This document shows, one piece after another, positions 51,199 through 59,161 of a stretch of 64,000 nt of DNA (the first letter of the stretch is position 1; every line of letters begins with the position of its first letter). This DNA is from Shinella zoogloeoides (GTDB lineage Bacteria; Pseudomonadota; Alphaproteobacteria; Rhizobiales; Rhizobiaceae). Made by a program: the position numbers and the translations under genes. The stretch spans positions 2,741,501 to 2,805,500 of the forward strand of contig NZ_CP093528.1 in assembly GCF_022682305.1 (NCBI RefSeq), given 5' to 3'. The notes beneath the pieces were generated by a model. It saw only the letters and a program-made list of their open reading frames with translations. It did not search any database and was not told the DNA's origin.

Positions 51199-52314
51199 TC
51201 AGGCCACCGCCAGCCAGCGTTCGGCGCGGGCGGAATTCTGAATCGTCTCCACCAATGTCTGGATGCGCAGGCCGGCACGGAAATTGAACGGCTCGGGCCG
51301 AAGACCCGCTATCGCCTCCAGATAGCCGGCGACCTCGATGGCCTTCAGGTCGTTGAAGCCGAGCTGATGGCCGGGCGCCACGCAGAAGCGGCCGTAGGGC
51401 ACATGGTCCGGTCCCGCCTCGATGCGGCGGAACCCCTGCCTGCCCTTCGCATCCGCCGTCGAATAGAAATGCAGTTCGTTGAAGCGCTCCTGCGAGAAGG
51501 CAAGCGCCCCCTTCGTGCCGTAGACCTCGAAATCGTGCTGCATCTTGCGGCCGGTGGCGATCCAGTTACCCTCGACGGAGCCACTCGCACCGTTCGCAAA
51601 GCGCAGGAACGCACGACCGACATCGTCGATCTCGACCGCGCGCGCGCCGCCCCTGCCATCGGGCCGCTGCGAGATCATCGTCACGCAATCGCCCATGACC
51701 CTGGTGATGGGGCCAAGGAGATACTCTGCGGTCGCCAGCGCATGGCTGCCGATATCGGCCAGCGCGCCGCCACCTGCCGGATCGTGCCGGAAAGTGAAGG
51801 GTGCACTGGCGTCGGCCATGTAGTCCTCGGCATGGAGGCCGCGATAGCCGCGGATCTCGCCAAGCTCGCCGCCGGCGATCATCTCCTTCGCAAGGGCAAG
51901 CATGGGATTGCAGAGATAATTGAAGCCGACCTGTGTCTTGAGGCCCGCTTTCTCCGCCGCCTCCGCCATCTCACGCGCATCGGCGGACAGCGGGGCGAGC
52001 GGCTTTTCACAATAGACGTGCTTGCCCGCGGAGATGGCGGCAAGCGCCATCTCCTTGTGCAGCGCGTTCGGCGCGGTGATGTCGATCAGGTCGATGCCGG
52101 GGTCGGCGACAAGACTGCGCCAGTCATCCGTGGCGCGCCGGAAGCCGAGCGCGGCGCGGGCAGCCTCGGCCTGCGCCATCGTTACGTCGGCAATGGCGGT
52201 CAGTTCCACCTCATAGGGCAGATCGAACACCCGCATGGCGGCGGCAAAACCGAACACATGCGTCTTACCCATGAAACCCGACCCGATGAGGCCAAGGCGG
52301 AGCGTCTTCTTCAT
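51199..52314 (-). CDS. Gfo/Idh/MocA-family dehydrogenase
   Basis: The product has 371 residues. Motifs are LIGSGFMGKTHVFGF (about 9-23) and EKPLAPLS (about 97-104). The catalytic region is HDPAGGGALADIGSHALATAEYLLGP, with the conserved Asp/His pair. This longer subgroup differs from IolG and from the gene at 39955, so the locus has three distinct dehydrogenases of the family besides iolG. The start is the ATG behind GAGGA; the frame continues 45 bp further without a site. It is divergent from iolE over 151 bp. Confidence 0.85.
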   Translation of the reverse strand: MKKTLRLGLIGSGFMGKTHVFGFAAAMRVFDLPYEVELTAIADVTMAQAEAARAALGFRRATDDWRSLVADPGIDLIDITAPNALHKEMALAAISAGKHVYCEKPLAPLSADAREMAEAAEKAGLKTQVGFNYLCNPMLALAKEMIAGGELGEIRGYRGLHAEDYMADASAPFTFRHDPAGGGALADIGSHALATAEYLLGPITRVMGDCVTMISQRPDGRGGARAVEIDDVGRAFLRFANGASGSVEGNWIATGRKMQHDFEVYGTKGALAFSQERFNELHFYSTADAKGRQGFRRIEAGPDHVPYGRFCVAPGHQLGFNDLKAIEVAGYLEAIAGLRPEPFNFRAGLRIQTLVETIQNSARAERWLAVA

Positions 52315-52354
52315 TCTGCTGATCCTCGGATATGCGGCCTCCTCCAGGCGCGAA

Positions 52355-52370
52355 TGCAATTATCTTTGCA
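52355..52370. promoter_or_regulatory. Cyclitol-locus motif, site 4 (divergent MocA / iolE promoter)
   Basis: TGCAATTATCTTTGCA keeps both half-sites (TGCAAT and TTGCA). It sits 41 bp from the MocA-type start and 96 bp from iolE, and could control both genes. Confidence 0.65.
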
Positions 52371-52465
52371 TAAATATTGAATTGTCAATATTTGTTTTGC
52401 ATGATCGCCCAGCCAGGCCGGCAGGCGGCCGGCATTCCCGTTTTCCGCAAGCCCGGAGCTAGAAC

Positions 52466-53365
52466 ATGAAGGCCAGACTTGGCATTGCCCCCATTGCATG
52501 GTGGAACGACGACCTGCCGGAAATCAGCAGCGACATCTCGCTGGAAGGCTGCCTTGCCGAAGCTGCGGAAGCCGGCTTCACCGGCATGGAGACAGGCCGG
52601 CGCTTTCCGATGGACGCGGCGGTGCTGCGTCCCATCCTCGACAGATACGGCATCCAGGTCTGCGGCGGCTGGTTCTCCGGTCTCCTGCTCGATGGCGACA
52701 TCGAGGCGGAGAAGGACCGGATCGCCGGGCAGATGGCGCTGTTCAAGGCTGTCGGCGCACCCTGCATCGTCTATGGCGAGACAGCCGGCACCATCCAGGG
52801 CGACCGCACCGCGCCCCTCTCCACCAAGCGCCGTCTCTCCGAGGGCGAGATCCGATCCTATGGCCACAAGTTGACCGCCTTCGCCGAATGGTGCGCCGAC
52901 CAGGGCATGCCGATCTCCTACCATCACCACATGGCCGCACCCATCGAGACCGAGGACGAACTCGATCTCCTGATGAAGCATTCCGGCGAGAGCCTGCCGC
53001 TGCTCTTCGACGCCGGCCACATGGCCTTCGCGGGCGGCGACGTGCTGCGCGTCATCGACAGGCACCACAGGCGCATCAGCCATGTCCACACCAAGGATGT
53101 CCGCCTGCCCGTCATCGCGGCGCTCGACCGCACGCGGGACAGCTTCCTCGACGCGGTGATCAAGGGCGCCTTCACTGTTCCCGGCGACGGCGACCTCGAC
53201 TTCGAGGCCATCGTCAAGCGTCTTGCCTCCCATGGCTACGAAGGCTGGTTCGTCGTCGAGGCGGAACAGGACCCCACCCACAACCCGCCACTCGATATGG
53301 CGAAGATCGGCCATCGGGAACTTCTGCGCGTCATGGCGGCCGCCGGCTACGAGGTGATCCGCTGA
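52466..53365 (+). CDS. iolE: Myo-inosose-2 dehydratase family (IolE/MocC type)
   Basis: This is a TIM-barrel sugar-isomerase-like enzyme of 299 residues, the IolE length. IAPIAWWNDDLPE matches the IolE N-terminus, and YHHHM (about 152-156), LFDAGHMAFAGGD, HVHTKDVR and EGWFVVEAEQDP hold the metal-binding residues. IolE dehydrates scyllo-inosose to the dione that IolD opens. MocC from rhizopine catabolism is in the same family and cannot be excluded. It is alone on the plus strand, with a shared terminator. Confidence 0.85.
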   Translation: MKARLGIAPIAWWNDDLPEISSDISLEGCLAEAAEAGFTGMETGRRFPMDAAVLRPILDRYGIQVCGGWFSGLLLDGDIEAEKDRIAGQMALFKAVGAPCIVYGETAGTIQGDRTAPLSTKRRLSEGEIRSYGHKLTAFAEWCADQGMPISYHHHMAAPIETEDELDLLMKHSGESLPLLFDAGHMAFAGGDVLRVIDRHHRRISHVHTKDVRLPVIAALDRTRDSFLDAVIKGAFTVPGDGDLDFEAIVKRLASHGYEGWFVVEAEQDPTHNPPLDMAKIGHRELLRVMAAAGYEVIR

Positions 53366-53394
53366 GGAGAGCCGCAAACTTCAAGTCTTCGGGA

Positions 53395-53430
53395 AGGCGT
53401 GCACGACAGACCGTCCGGCACGCCTTTCCT
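53395..53430. terminator. Bidirectional terminator between iolE and the second sugar ABC operon
   Basis: AAGGCGTGC (53395-53403) and GCACGCCTT (53419-53427) form a 9-bp stem, followed by T and C residues on the plus strand. The two flanking genes converge on it. Confidence 0.7.
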
Positions 53431-53434
53431 CGTT

Positions 53435-54211
53435 TCAGATCGTGCCGCCGAGCGAGCTTTCCAGCAGAGCAAGCTCCTGCCCGCCCGCCATCATGTCCTG
53501 CAACGCGGCGGCGTCCACCGTGCCGCGCTCCGCCGTCCCCAGCGTCTGGCCTCGGTTGAGCACCGTAAAGCGATCGCCGACGGCGAGTGCATGGCGAACG
53601 TTATGCGTGATGAAGACGACGCCGATGCCCTGCTTGCGCACGCGATCGATCGTGCTCAGCACGTTCGCCGTCTGGCGAACGCCGAGCGCCGAAGTCGGCT
53701 CGTCGAGGATCAGCACCTTCGCGCCGAAATAGACCGCCCGCGCGATGGCGACGGTCTGCCGCTCGCCGCCCGAAAGCGTGCCGACGGCCTGGTCCGGCCC
53801 GCGTAGGTTGATGCCCATCTTGCGCATCTCCGCCACGGTGATCTCGTCGGCCCTTGCCGTATCGAAGGTTTTGAACGGCCAGATGCCCCGCTCCGGCTCG
53901 CGCCCCATCCAGAAATTGCGGCTGACGCTCATCAGCGGGATCATGGCAAGGTCCTGGTAGACCGTGGCGATACCCGCGGCCATCGCGTCGCGCGGGCTTT
54001 GGAAGAGTGTCGGCGTACCCTCCACCAGCACTTCGCCATCGCTCGGCCTGTAGACGCCGGACATGATCTTGATGAAGGTCGACTTGCCCGCCCCGTTGTC
54101 GCCGAGCAGGCAGTGGCATTCGCCCGGCCGGATGTCGAAGGAGACGCCGGCCAGCGCGATGACATGGCCGAAGTGCTTCTGGATGTTCCTCATCTCCACG
54201 ATGGCGGTCAT
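53435..54211 (-). CDS. Inositol-type ABC transporter, ATP-binding protein
   Basis: This is a single-domain ATPase of 258 residues of the sugar-import group (FrcA/IatA-neighbour type). Walker A is GDNGAGKST, signature LSGGERQ and Walker [22 protein letters not shown] is typical of the group that serves ribose/inositol-like permeases with one ABC domain rather than two. Its ATG overlaps the permease stop (TGATG). A longer upstream frame is a shadow of the permease gene. Confidence 0.9.
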   Translation of the reverse strand: MTAIVEMRNIQKHFGHVIALAGVSFDIRPGECHCLLGDNGAGKSTFIKIMSGVYRPSDGEVLVEGTPTLFQSPRDAMAAGIATVYQDLAMIPLMSVSRNFWMGREPERGIWPFKTFDTARADEITVAEMRKMGINLRGPDQAVGTLSGGERQTVAIARAVYFGAKVLILDEPTSALGVRQTANVLSTIDRVRKQGIGVVFITHNVRHALAVGDRFTVLNRGQTLGTAERGTVDAAALQDMMAGGQELALLESSLGGTI

Positions 54212-55332
54212 CAGCGTTCTCCCGTGATGATGCGGCGGATATAGGTGTTCATGATCACCGCCGTGAGCAGGATGACGCCAAGGAAGACGCGGAACAGCGA
54301 GCTTTCGGCATTGGCGAAGAACAGACCCTGCTGCACCACGCCGAAGATGATGGCGCCAAGCGCGGCGCCGATGACGGAACCGTAGCCGCCCGTCAGCAGC
54401 GCGCCGCCGATGACCACGCAGATAATCGCCTCGAACTCCTTGAGAAGGCCGCGGTCGGCCGCCGCCGAACCGAACTCCATCACCTGGCAGGTGGCGAAGA
54501 CACAGGCGCAGAAGGCCGAGAACATGAACATCAGGATTTTCACCCGGTTGACCGGCACGCCGACATAGCGCGCGGCGAGCGGGTCGCCGCCCGAGGCAAA
54601 TATCCAGTTGCCGAACTTGGTGCGCGTCAGAAGCCAATGGCCGAAGACGACGAGCACGATGGCCCAGACGACGAGCATGGGAACGCCATCGATGACGGGC
54701 TGGCCCGCGCGGTTGCCGCGGGTGAACGTGGCGATCCATCCCATCTCCCCCATCCAGGCGAAGAAGCCGGTCAGGATCTTGCCGCCGAAGAACGGCGCCA
54801 GCCAGTCGCCGGCCGCCTTCTCGCCCACGCCGCCGATGATCGTCTGGCCCGTGAAATAGACCGAGCCCCAGATCGTGAGACCGCGCAGGATATAGAGGAA
54901 GGCGAGCGTGACGATGAAGGACGGCAGGCCGGTACGGATGACGAGCCAGCCGTTCACCGCGCCGATGAAGACGCAGAAGAGGAAGGTCACGATGATGGAA
55001 AGCCAAAGCGGCACGCCGAGATGGACGGCAAGGATAGCCATCATCAGCCCGGAGAATCCGATCATCGAGCCTGTGGAAAGGTCGAACTCGCCCGCGATCA
55101 TCAGAAGGCAGGCGCCGACCGCAATGACCATGAACTGCGCCGAGACCACGGTCCAGTTCATCACGCCCTCGGCGGCGAACATGCCGCTGTCGCCGGCGAC
55201 GATGGCAAACAGCAGGAAGACCAGGATGGTGCCGCAGATACCGCCGAGTTCGGGCCGGATCAGCGCGCGCTTGAGCGGCGAGACGGGTTTGATGCGCTCG
55301 TCCTTCGACGCGCCATTGATGACGTCCGTCAT
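54211..55332 (-). CDS. Inositol-type ABC transporter, permease
   Basis: This is an RbsC-class permease of 373 residues with about ten helices. [23 protein letters not shown] (about 76-98) and [29 protein letters not shown] (near 310-338) are the family landmarks. A hairpin lies between it and the binding-protein gene, so its expression is probably lower than that of the binding protein. It overlaps the ATPase gene by one base. Confidence 0.9.
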   Translation of the reverse strand: MTDVINGASKDERIKPVSPLKRALIRPELGGICGTILVFLLFAIVAGDSGMFAAEGVMNWTVVSAQFMVIAVGACLLMIAGEFDLSTGSMIGFSGLMMAILAVHLGVPLWLSIIVTFLFCVFIGAVNGWLVIRTGLPSFIVTLAFLYILRGLTIWGSVYFTGQTIIGGVGEKAAGDWLAPFFGGKILTGFFAWMGEMGWIATFTRGNRAGQPVIDGVPMLVVWAIVLVVFGHWLLTRTKFGNWIFASGGDPLAARYVGVPVNRVKILMFMFSAFCACVFATCQVMEFGSAAADRGLLKEFEAIICVVIGGALLTGGYGSVIGAALGAIIFGVVQQGLFFANAESSLFRVFLGVILLTAVIMNTYIRRIITGER

Positions 55333-55361
55333 GAATGCATTCTCCTCCCTCGAAAATCGTT

Positions 55362-55389
55362 CGGGGCGCGCCGTCGGCCGCGCACCCCG
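55362..55389 (-). terminator. Intercistronic hairpin between binding-protein and permease genes
   Basis: CGGGGCGCG (55362-55370) pairs with CGCGCACCCCG (55379-55389) with one bulged base. Hairpins in this place usually stabilise or partly terminate the binding-protein message. Confidence 0.5.
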
Positions 55390-55402
55390 ACGGACCGTCA
55401 GG

Positions 55403-56347
55403 TCAGCGGTACTGGCCTGCCAGCGACTCGACGAGCGCGATGTTGTCCTTGGTCACGAAGCCCGGACCCGTGAAGATCGAGTTGGCCGGGGCGACGCCGT
55501 AGCGGACGTAGCTCGTCAGAACCTGGATCGGGATCGAGCCTTGGAGGAAAGGCTGCTGATCGATGGCAAAGTTGATCGTGCCGTCCTTGATGGCGGCGGA
55601 GATCTCGGCCGAGAGGTCGAAGGTGCCGAAGTAGATATCGCCGTCCAACCCCATTTCCTTGACCGCGCGGATCGAGGGTTCCGCCGAATTCGGGCCGAGC
55701 GTCAGGATCGCGCCGGTGTCCTTGTTCGCCGTGAGGTAAGCCTTGACCTTGTTCTGGATTTCCGACGGGTCGATACCGGAGTCGATCATCTGGTTGCCGA
55801 GCTCGACACCGATACCCTCGGCAAAGCCGCGGCAGCGTTCGACGGAAGCGGGGTTCGTGATGTAGTGGTTCACGCACACGAAGCTCTTGACGCCGGCCTC
55901 CTTCGCGCGCTTTCCAGCACCAAGTCCCGCCTCGTATTCCGGCTGGCCGACATGCATCAGCGCACCGAGCTTCTGGCTCTCCTCCACCGTCCCCGAATTG
56001 ACGGTGACAACCGGAATCCCCTTGGCGACGGCGTCCTTGATCGGACCTTCGAGCACGTTGTAGTCGGCGATGGTGACGATGATGCCGTCGACGCCTGCCG
56101 CCGAGCTCTGCTGGACGATGCGCGCCATGTCGGCAAGGTCGCCGGTCGGCGGATTGCGATATTCGGTCTCGACATCCATCTGCTCGTTCGTGACCTTGAT
56201 GGCGTTCTTGATGACATTGAACCAGCTATCGCTGTCCGGCCCATGGCTGATCCACACGAACTTCTCACCATCGGCATGTGCCGCGCCGGCAAGCGCGGTC
56301 GTGGCCAGAAGCGCGCCGAGCGCCAGGGACTGCAGAATTTTCTTCAT
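55403..56347 (-). CDS. Inositol-type ABC transporter, substrate-binding protein
   Basis: This is a class I periplasmic binding protein of 314 residues with a signal peptide ending near AAHA. FVWISHGPDSDSWFNVIKNAIK and the AVAKGIPVVTVNSGT segment match the inositol/sugar-binding subgroup (IatA-like in Caulobacter). GGGAGG precedes the ATG at 56347; a longer frame upstream is non-coding. It is the second gene of the operon, 70 bp after the dioxygenase gene. Confidence 0.88.
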   Translation of the reverse strand: MKKILQSLALGALLATTALAGAAHADGEKFVWISHGPDSDSWFNVIKNAIKVTNEQMDVETEYRNPPTGDLADMARIVQQSSAAGVDGIIVTIADYNVLEGPIKDAVAKGIPVVTVNSGTVEESQKLGALMHVGQPEYEAGLGAGKRAKEAGVKSFVCVNHYITNPASVERCRGFAEGIGVELGNQMIDSGIDPSEIQNKVKAYLTANKDTGAILTLGPNSAEPSIRAVKEMGLDGDIYFGTFDLSAEISAAIKDGTINFAIDQQPFLQGSIPIQVLTSYVRYGVAPANSIFTGPGFVTKDNIALVESLAGQYR

Positions 56348-56417
56348 GTAAGACTTCCTCCCGAAGTTGGCTTCCTGTTCGTGCCCGCCCGAAGCCTTTG
56401 CGGGTGACTTCCTGCCC

Positions 56418-57527
56418 TCAGGCCGCGCGCTTTGCGCCCTGTGCCGAAAGAGCCGCATCGAGGCGGGCCTGGTCCCAGCCTTCGGCAACAGCCCTGGTCA
56501 GCACGTCCTGCTGGCTCTCCGGGGCAAGGCCGCCAAGCGGCGGATCCGTGTCGAGATTGGTCGGGAACGGATACCCGTCCGCCGTTGCGGCGATGACCGC
56601 CCGCCGTCCAGCCGGAGAGAGCGCCGCAAGATGCGGATACACCGCGCGCGCCATGGCGGTGCGGTCGAGGGTTTCCATGTGGCGGGCGAAGGCGGAAGCC
56701 GTCTGGATGAGGTTCACCATACGCACCACATCCGCCGTGCGGTTCTCCCCCGCGGCATGAAACAGGGCCGGGCTGAAGAAGATGGCATCGCCCTTTTCCA
56801 GCGGAAGCTGGACATAATGCTCCTCGAAATAGTCGCGGAATTCCGGGCGTGTGGCGGCAATGTAGCCAGGCAGATAGCGCTGCGAGTGCGGCAGGAGCTT
56901 CGTCGTGCCGCTCTCGACGGGCATGTCGCAATGGGCAACGCCTCCTTGCAGGATCAGCGTGGGGCCGGTCGCGTGGATATGCGTCGGATACTCCGCCATC
57001 TGCTCGGGCTTCATGAAGCCTAGATGGTAGTCGCGATGCGGGGCCTGCGCCTTGCCGCCGGGACGCACCTGGTTGACTTGCGTCGCGATCTGGTAGCCCG
57101 GGCCAAGCCAGGCGCGGCAGGCGATATCGATGACCGGGTTTGCCATGTACCGGGCATAGACGGCCGGGTCGCGAAGGCACAGCTTCTGCAAGCTGTTCCA
57201 GATGCGGTCGTTGGCGCCAGCCTTCGCGAAATGATCGCCTGCGGCCGTACCGGCGGCACGCTCGTCGGCGATGATCTGCCGGAATACCGCGCTTGCTGCG
57301 TCTATAGCGCCGGGATCGGTGAAGGCGCGCTTGACAACGAACACACCCGGCCCCGAGCCGATGACCGAGGCCCATTCCGGGCCGATACCGTCAACCACGC
57401 TTGCGCCATCGTAGATGGGGATGTTCTTCTCGATGGCGATCGCGGTCGGGCACATCGCCTTCGTCGTCTCGGTCTCAACCTCACGCCGGAACTGCGCCAG
57501 GTCGATCACCGTTGCAATATCATTCAT
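56418..57527 (-). CDS. Phytanoyl-CoA dioxygenase family Fe(II)/2-oxoglutarate oxygenase
   Basis: This is a non-haem iron oxygenase of 369 residues. The iron triad is visible as H164 and D166 (APHRDYHLGF) and H257 (LFHAAGENRT), with R263 in place to bind 2-oxoglutarate. CAGGAGG precedes the ATG. It is the first gene of the inositol importer operon and has a cyclitol-locus motif in its promoter. Members hydroxylate, demethylate or epimerise small molecules. Attack on an O-methyl-inositol or an inositol is a reasonable inference; no known inositol pathway gene of this type comes to mind. Confidence 0.83.
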   Translation of the reverse strand: MNDIATVIDLAQFRREVETETTKAMCPTAIAIEKNIPIYDGASVVDGIGPEWASVIGSGPGVFVVKRAFTDPGAIDAASAVFRQIIADERAAGTAAGDHFAKAGANDRIWNSLQKLCLRDPAVYARYMANPVIDIACRAWLGPGYQIATQVNQVRPGGKAQAPHRDYHLGFMKPEQMAEYPTHIHATGPTLILQGGVAHCDMPVESGTTKLLPHSQRYLPGYIAATRPEFRDYFEEHYVQLPLEKGDAIFFSPALFHAAGENRTADVVRMVNLIQTASAFARHMETLDRTAMARAVYPHLAALSPAGRRAVIAATADGYPFPTNLDTDPPLGGLAPESQQDVLTRAVAEGWDQARLDAALSAQGAKRAA

Positions 57528-57648
57528 CGAAATCCTCCTGTTCGATGTCCGAAAACCCATTTGAAGGCAGCAGGTACCGTTCTCGCACACCCCCTCCAGA
57601 GGCAAAGCGAGCGGCAAATTCAGGCATGACTTGCAACCAACAACAGGC

Positions 57649-57682
57649 CGCAATATTAATTGTGGATTTTTCTCAATGTCAA
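57649..57682 (-). promoter_or_regulatory. Promoter with cyclitol-locus motif, site 5 (dioxygenase / inositol ABC operon)
   Basis: On the minus strand TTGACA (57682-57677) and TTAATA (57659-57654) are 17 bp apart. The motif variant CGCAATATTAATTGTG (57649-57664) covers the -10 element, where a bound repressor would block transcription. It is the least symmetric of the five sites. The leader is about 120 bases. Confidence 0.5.
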
Positions 57683-58029
57683 TACAAAGTGCAGAAAGGA
57701 GTAACCGACCTTGGACGCTCCCTGGATCCGGCTCATGTCGATCATTGGACTTATCGTTACGTGAGACGTTGAAGGGATCAAAGCCGCCACCCCTGTCGGA
57801 GAATGCCCATTCATCCGGGTTTCGTAGCCGCCCGGAATTGGGGAAAGGTCGCTTGGAGGCCGCAGCGGAACGGCACCAGAAAGGCGTGCTGCAGGCAAGC
57901 GTTCGGCGCTTGCCATATCCGGAACGTTTCACCGAGCCTGGGAAACGATGTTGTACGCTCCCGACGGGACAAAGCGATACTCACGACCGGAAGGCAATCG
58001 CTGCCGCAATCTGGCGGCGCAGCAGTTAA
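57683..58029. other. Intergenic region, no gene identified
   Basis: About 350 bp between the dioxygenase promoter and the CobW remnant. Open frames are short and lack ribosome sites or recognisable products. It may hold eroded sequence from the lost 5' part of the GTPase gene, but I see no alignment that proves it. Confidence 0.4.
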
Positions 58030-58410
58030 CGGGCGCCGACCTCGTGCTCGCCTCCGGCGGGAAGATCTTCCAGATGCAGAACGGCCGCATCTGCTGCTTC
58101 GTCGACGTGCGCAACGACCTCATCGACGTGATAAGAAGCTCTTGAGCCAGAAGGACAAGTTCGACCACATCATCGTCGAGACCTCCGGCCTTGCCGACCC
58201 GACACCATGCATATCGACCAGCACCTCTACGACCCGGTGCTCGATGGCAGCGACAACCGGTTCTTCGTCCTCCAGGCGGTGCACAAGCTGGTCGATTTCC
58301 GGCCGGGCCACACCTGGGGCGAGGATATGCCGAAGTTGAAATTCGTATTCATCGGCCGCAACCTCGACCGTGACGGCATCGACAGAAGCTTGCCCGCGGG
58401 CGGACTTTCC
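58030..58410 (+). pseudogene. Broken CobW/G3E-family GTPase gene (frameshift and internal deletion)
   Basis: Three pieces of a CobW-type metallochaperone appear in order. First, GADLVLASGGKIFQMQNGRICC corresponds to the region around the CxCC metal motif, with the first Cys changed to Arg. After a frameshift comes KKLLSQKDKFDHIIVETSGL-ADPTP, the next conserved block. Then, in a third frame, DQHLYDPVLDGSDNRFFVLQ, VHKLVDFRPGHTWGED and LKFVFIGRNLDRDGI match the C-terminal domain. About 150 residues between the second and third pieces, and the N-terminal GTP-binding region, are missing. Confidence 0.75.
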
Positions 58411-58488
58411 CTTCATATATTGTCATTAATAAAATCCCGCCTGAAACGCAGGATATTCACATGTTTACCGTCGCTCATTGATATGCTT

Positions 58489-58503
58489 TTGCCAAACTGG
58501 CAA
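58489..58503. promoter_or_regulatory. Inverted repeat upstream of the Lrp-type gene (candidate autoregulatory site)
   Basis: TTGCCA-AAC-TGGCAA is perfect over 15 bp, 43 bp before the regulator's start. Lrp/AsnC proteins commonly bind such sites and control their own gene. Confidence 0.45.
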
Positions 58504-58546
58504 TAAGGGGAATGGAATCTGAAGTTCTTCTGCGTGGGTGAAGTGA

Positions 58547-59029
58547 ATGACAAATTGGCGACTGGATCAGACGGATATTCAAATCCTGGACCAACTGCAA
58601 AAGAACGCGCGCATATCCAACAACGAGTTGGCCAAGGCCGCCGGCCTGTCTCCCTCTCCATGCTCGCGCCGCGTGCAGGAGCTGGAAGCCTCCGGGGTCA
58701 TCAAGAGCTTCAACGCGCTGCTCGATCCTCGCGCGCTGAACCTTAAGGTGAATGTCTTCATCACCGTCAAGATGGAGCGTCAGCTCGACGACAAGCTGTT
58801 CGAGCAGAAGATCGTAGAGTTCCCCGAAGTCATGGATTGCTACTACCTGTCCGGATCGGCCGACTACATTCTGCGCGTCATCCTGAGCGATCTGGAGGAA
58901 TATAATGTCTTCCTTTCGGAGAAGATCGGCAAGATTCCCGGTGTTCGGAACATCACGTCCAGCTTCGCCTTGAAGCAGGTCGTTCACCGTACCTCTCTGC
59001 CCCTTCCGCAGCAGCCCCCCGAAACGTGA
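58547..59029 (+). CDS. Lrp/AsnC-family transcriptional regulator
   Basis: The product has 160 residues. An N-terminal HTH (LDQTDIQILDQLQKNARISNNELAKAAGLSPSPCSRRV, about 6-43) is followed by an RAM/AsnC ligand domain (about 70-150). Members respond to amino acids. It stands at the head of a deacylase-MFS-aap region on both strands, so regulation of amino acid derivative uptake is likely. The ribosome site is modest but the HTH begins right after the ATG. Confidence 0.9.
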   Translation: MTNWRLDQTDIQILDQLQKNARISNNELAKAAGLSPSPCSRRVQELEASGVIKSFNALLDPRALNLKVNVFITVKMERQLDDKLFEQKIVEFPEVMDCYYLSGSADYILRVILSDLEEYNVFLSEKIGKIPGVRNITSSFALKQVVHRTSLPLPQQPPET

Positions 59030-59161
59030 CTCCAGCAGTCACCAAGGAGATATTTGCTCGTTTCTGATAAAAATTGGCACAACCATCCATTTAAAATTGC
59101 TTTATTGAACATTATCGGCGCAATCTAAGCACAGAACGTGATTCTAGCGCAAGGATTCGCC

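Noticed and set aside
54212..55006. Upstream extension of the inositol-type ATPase frame
   Set aside because: It overlaps the permease gene in another frame; the ATG at 54211 with TGATG coupling gives the normal ATPase.
59075..59100. Sigma-54-like TGGCAC followed by TTGC upstream of the deacylase gene
   Set aside because: The two boxes are 16 bases apart, while sigma-54 promoters need about 5.
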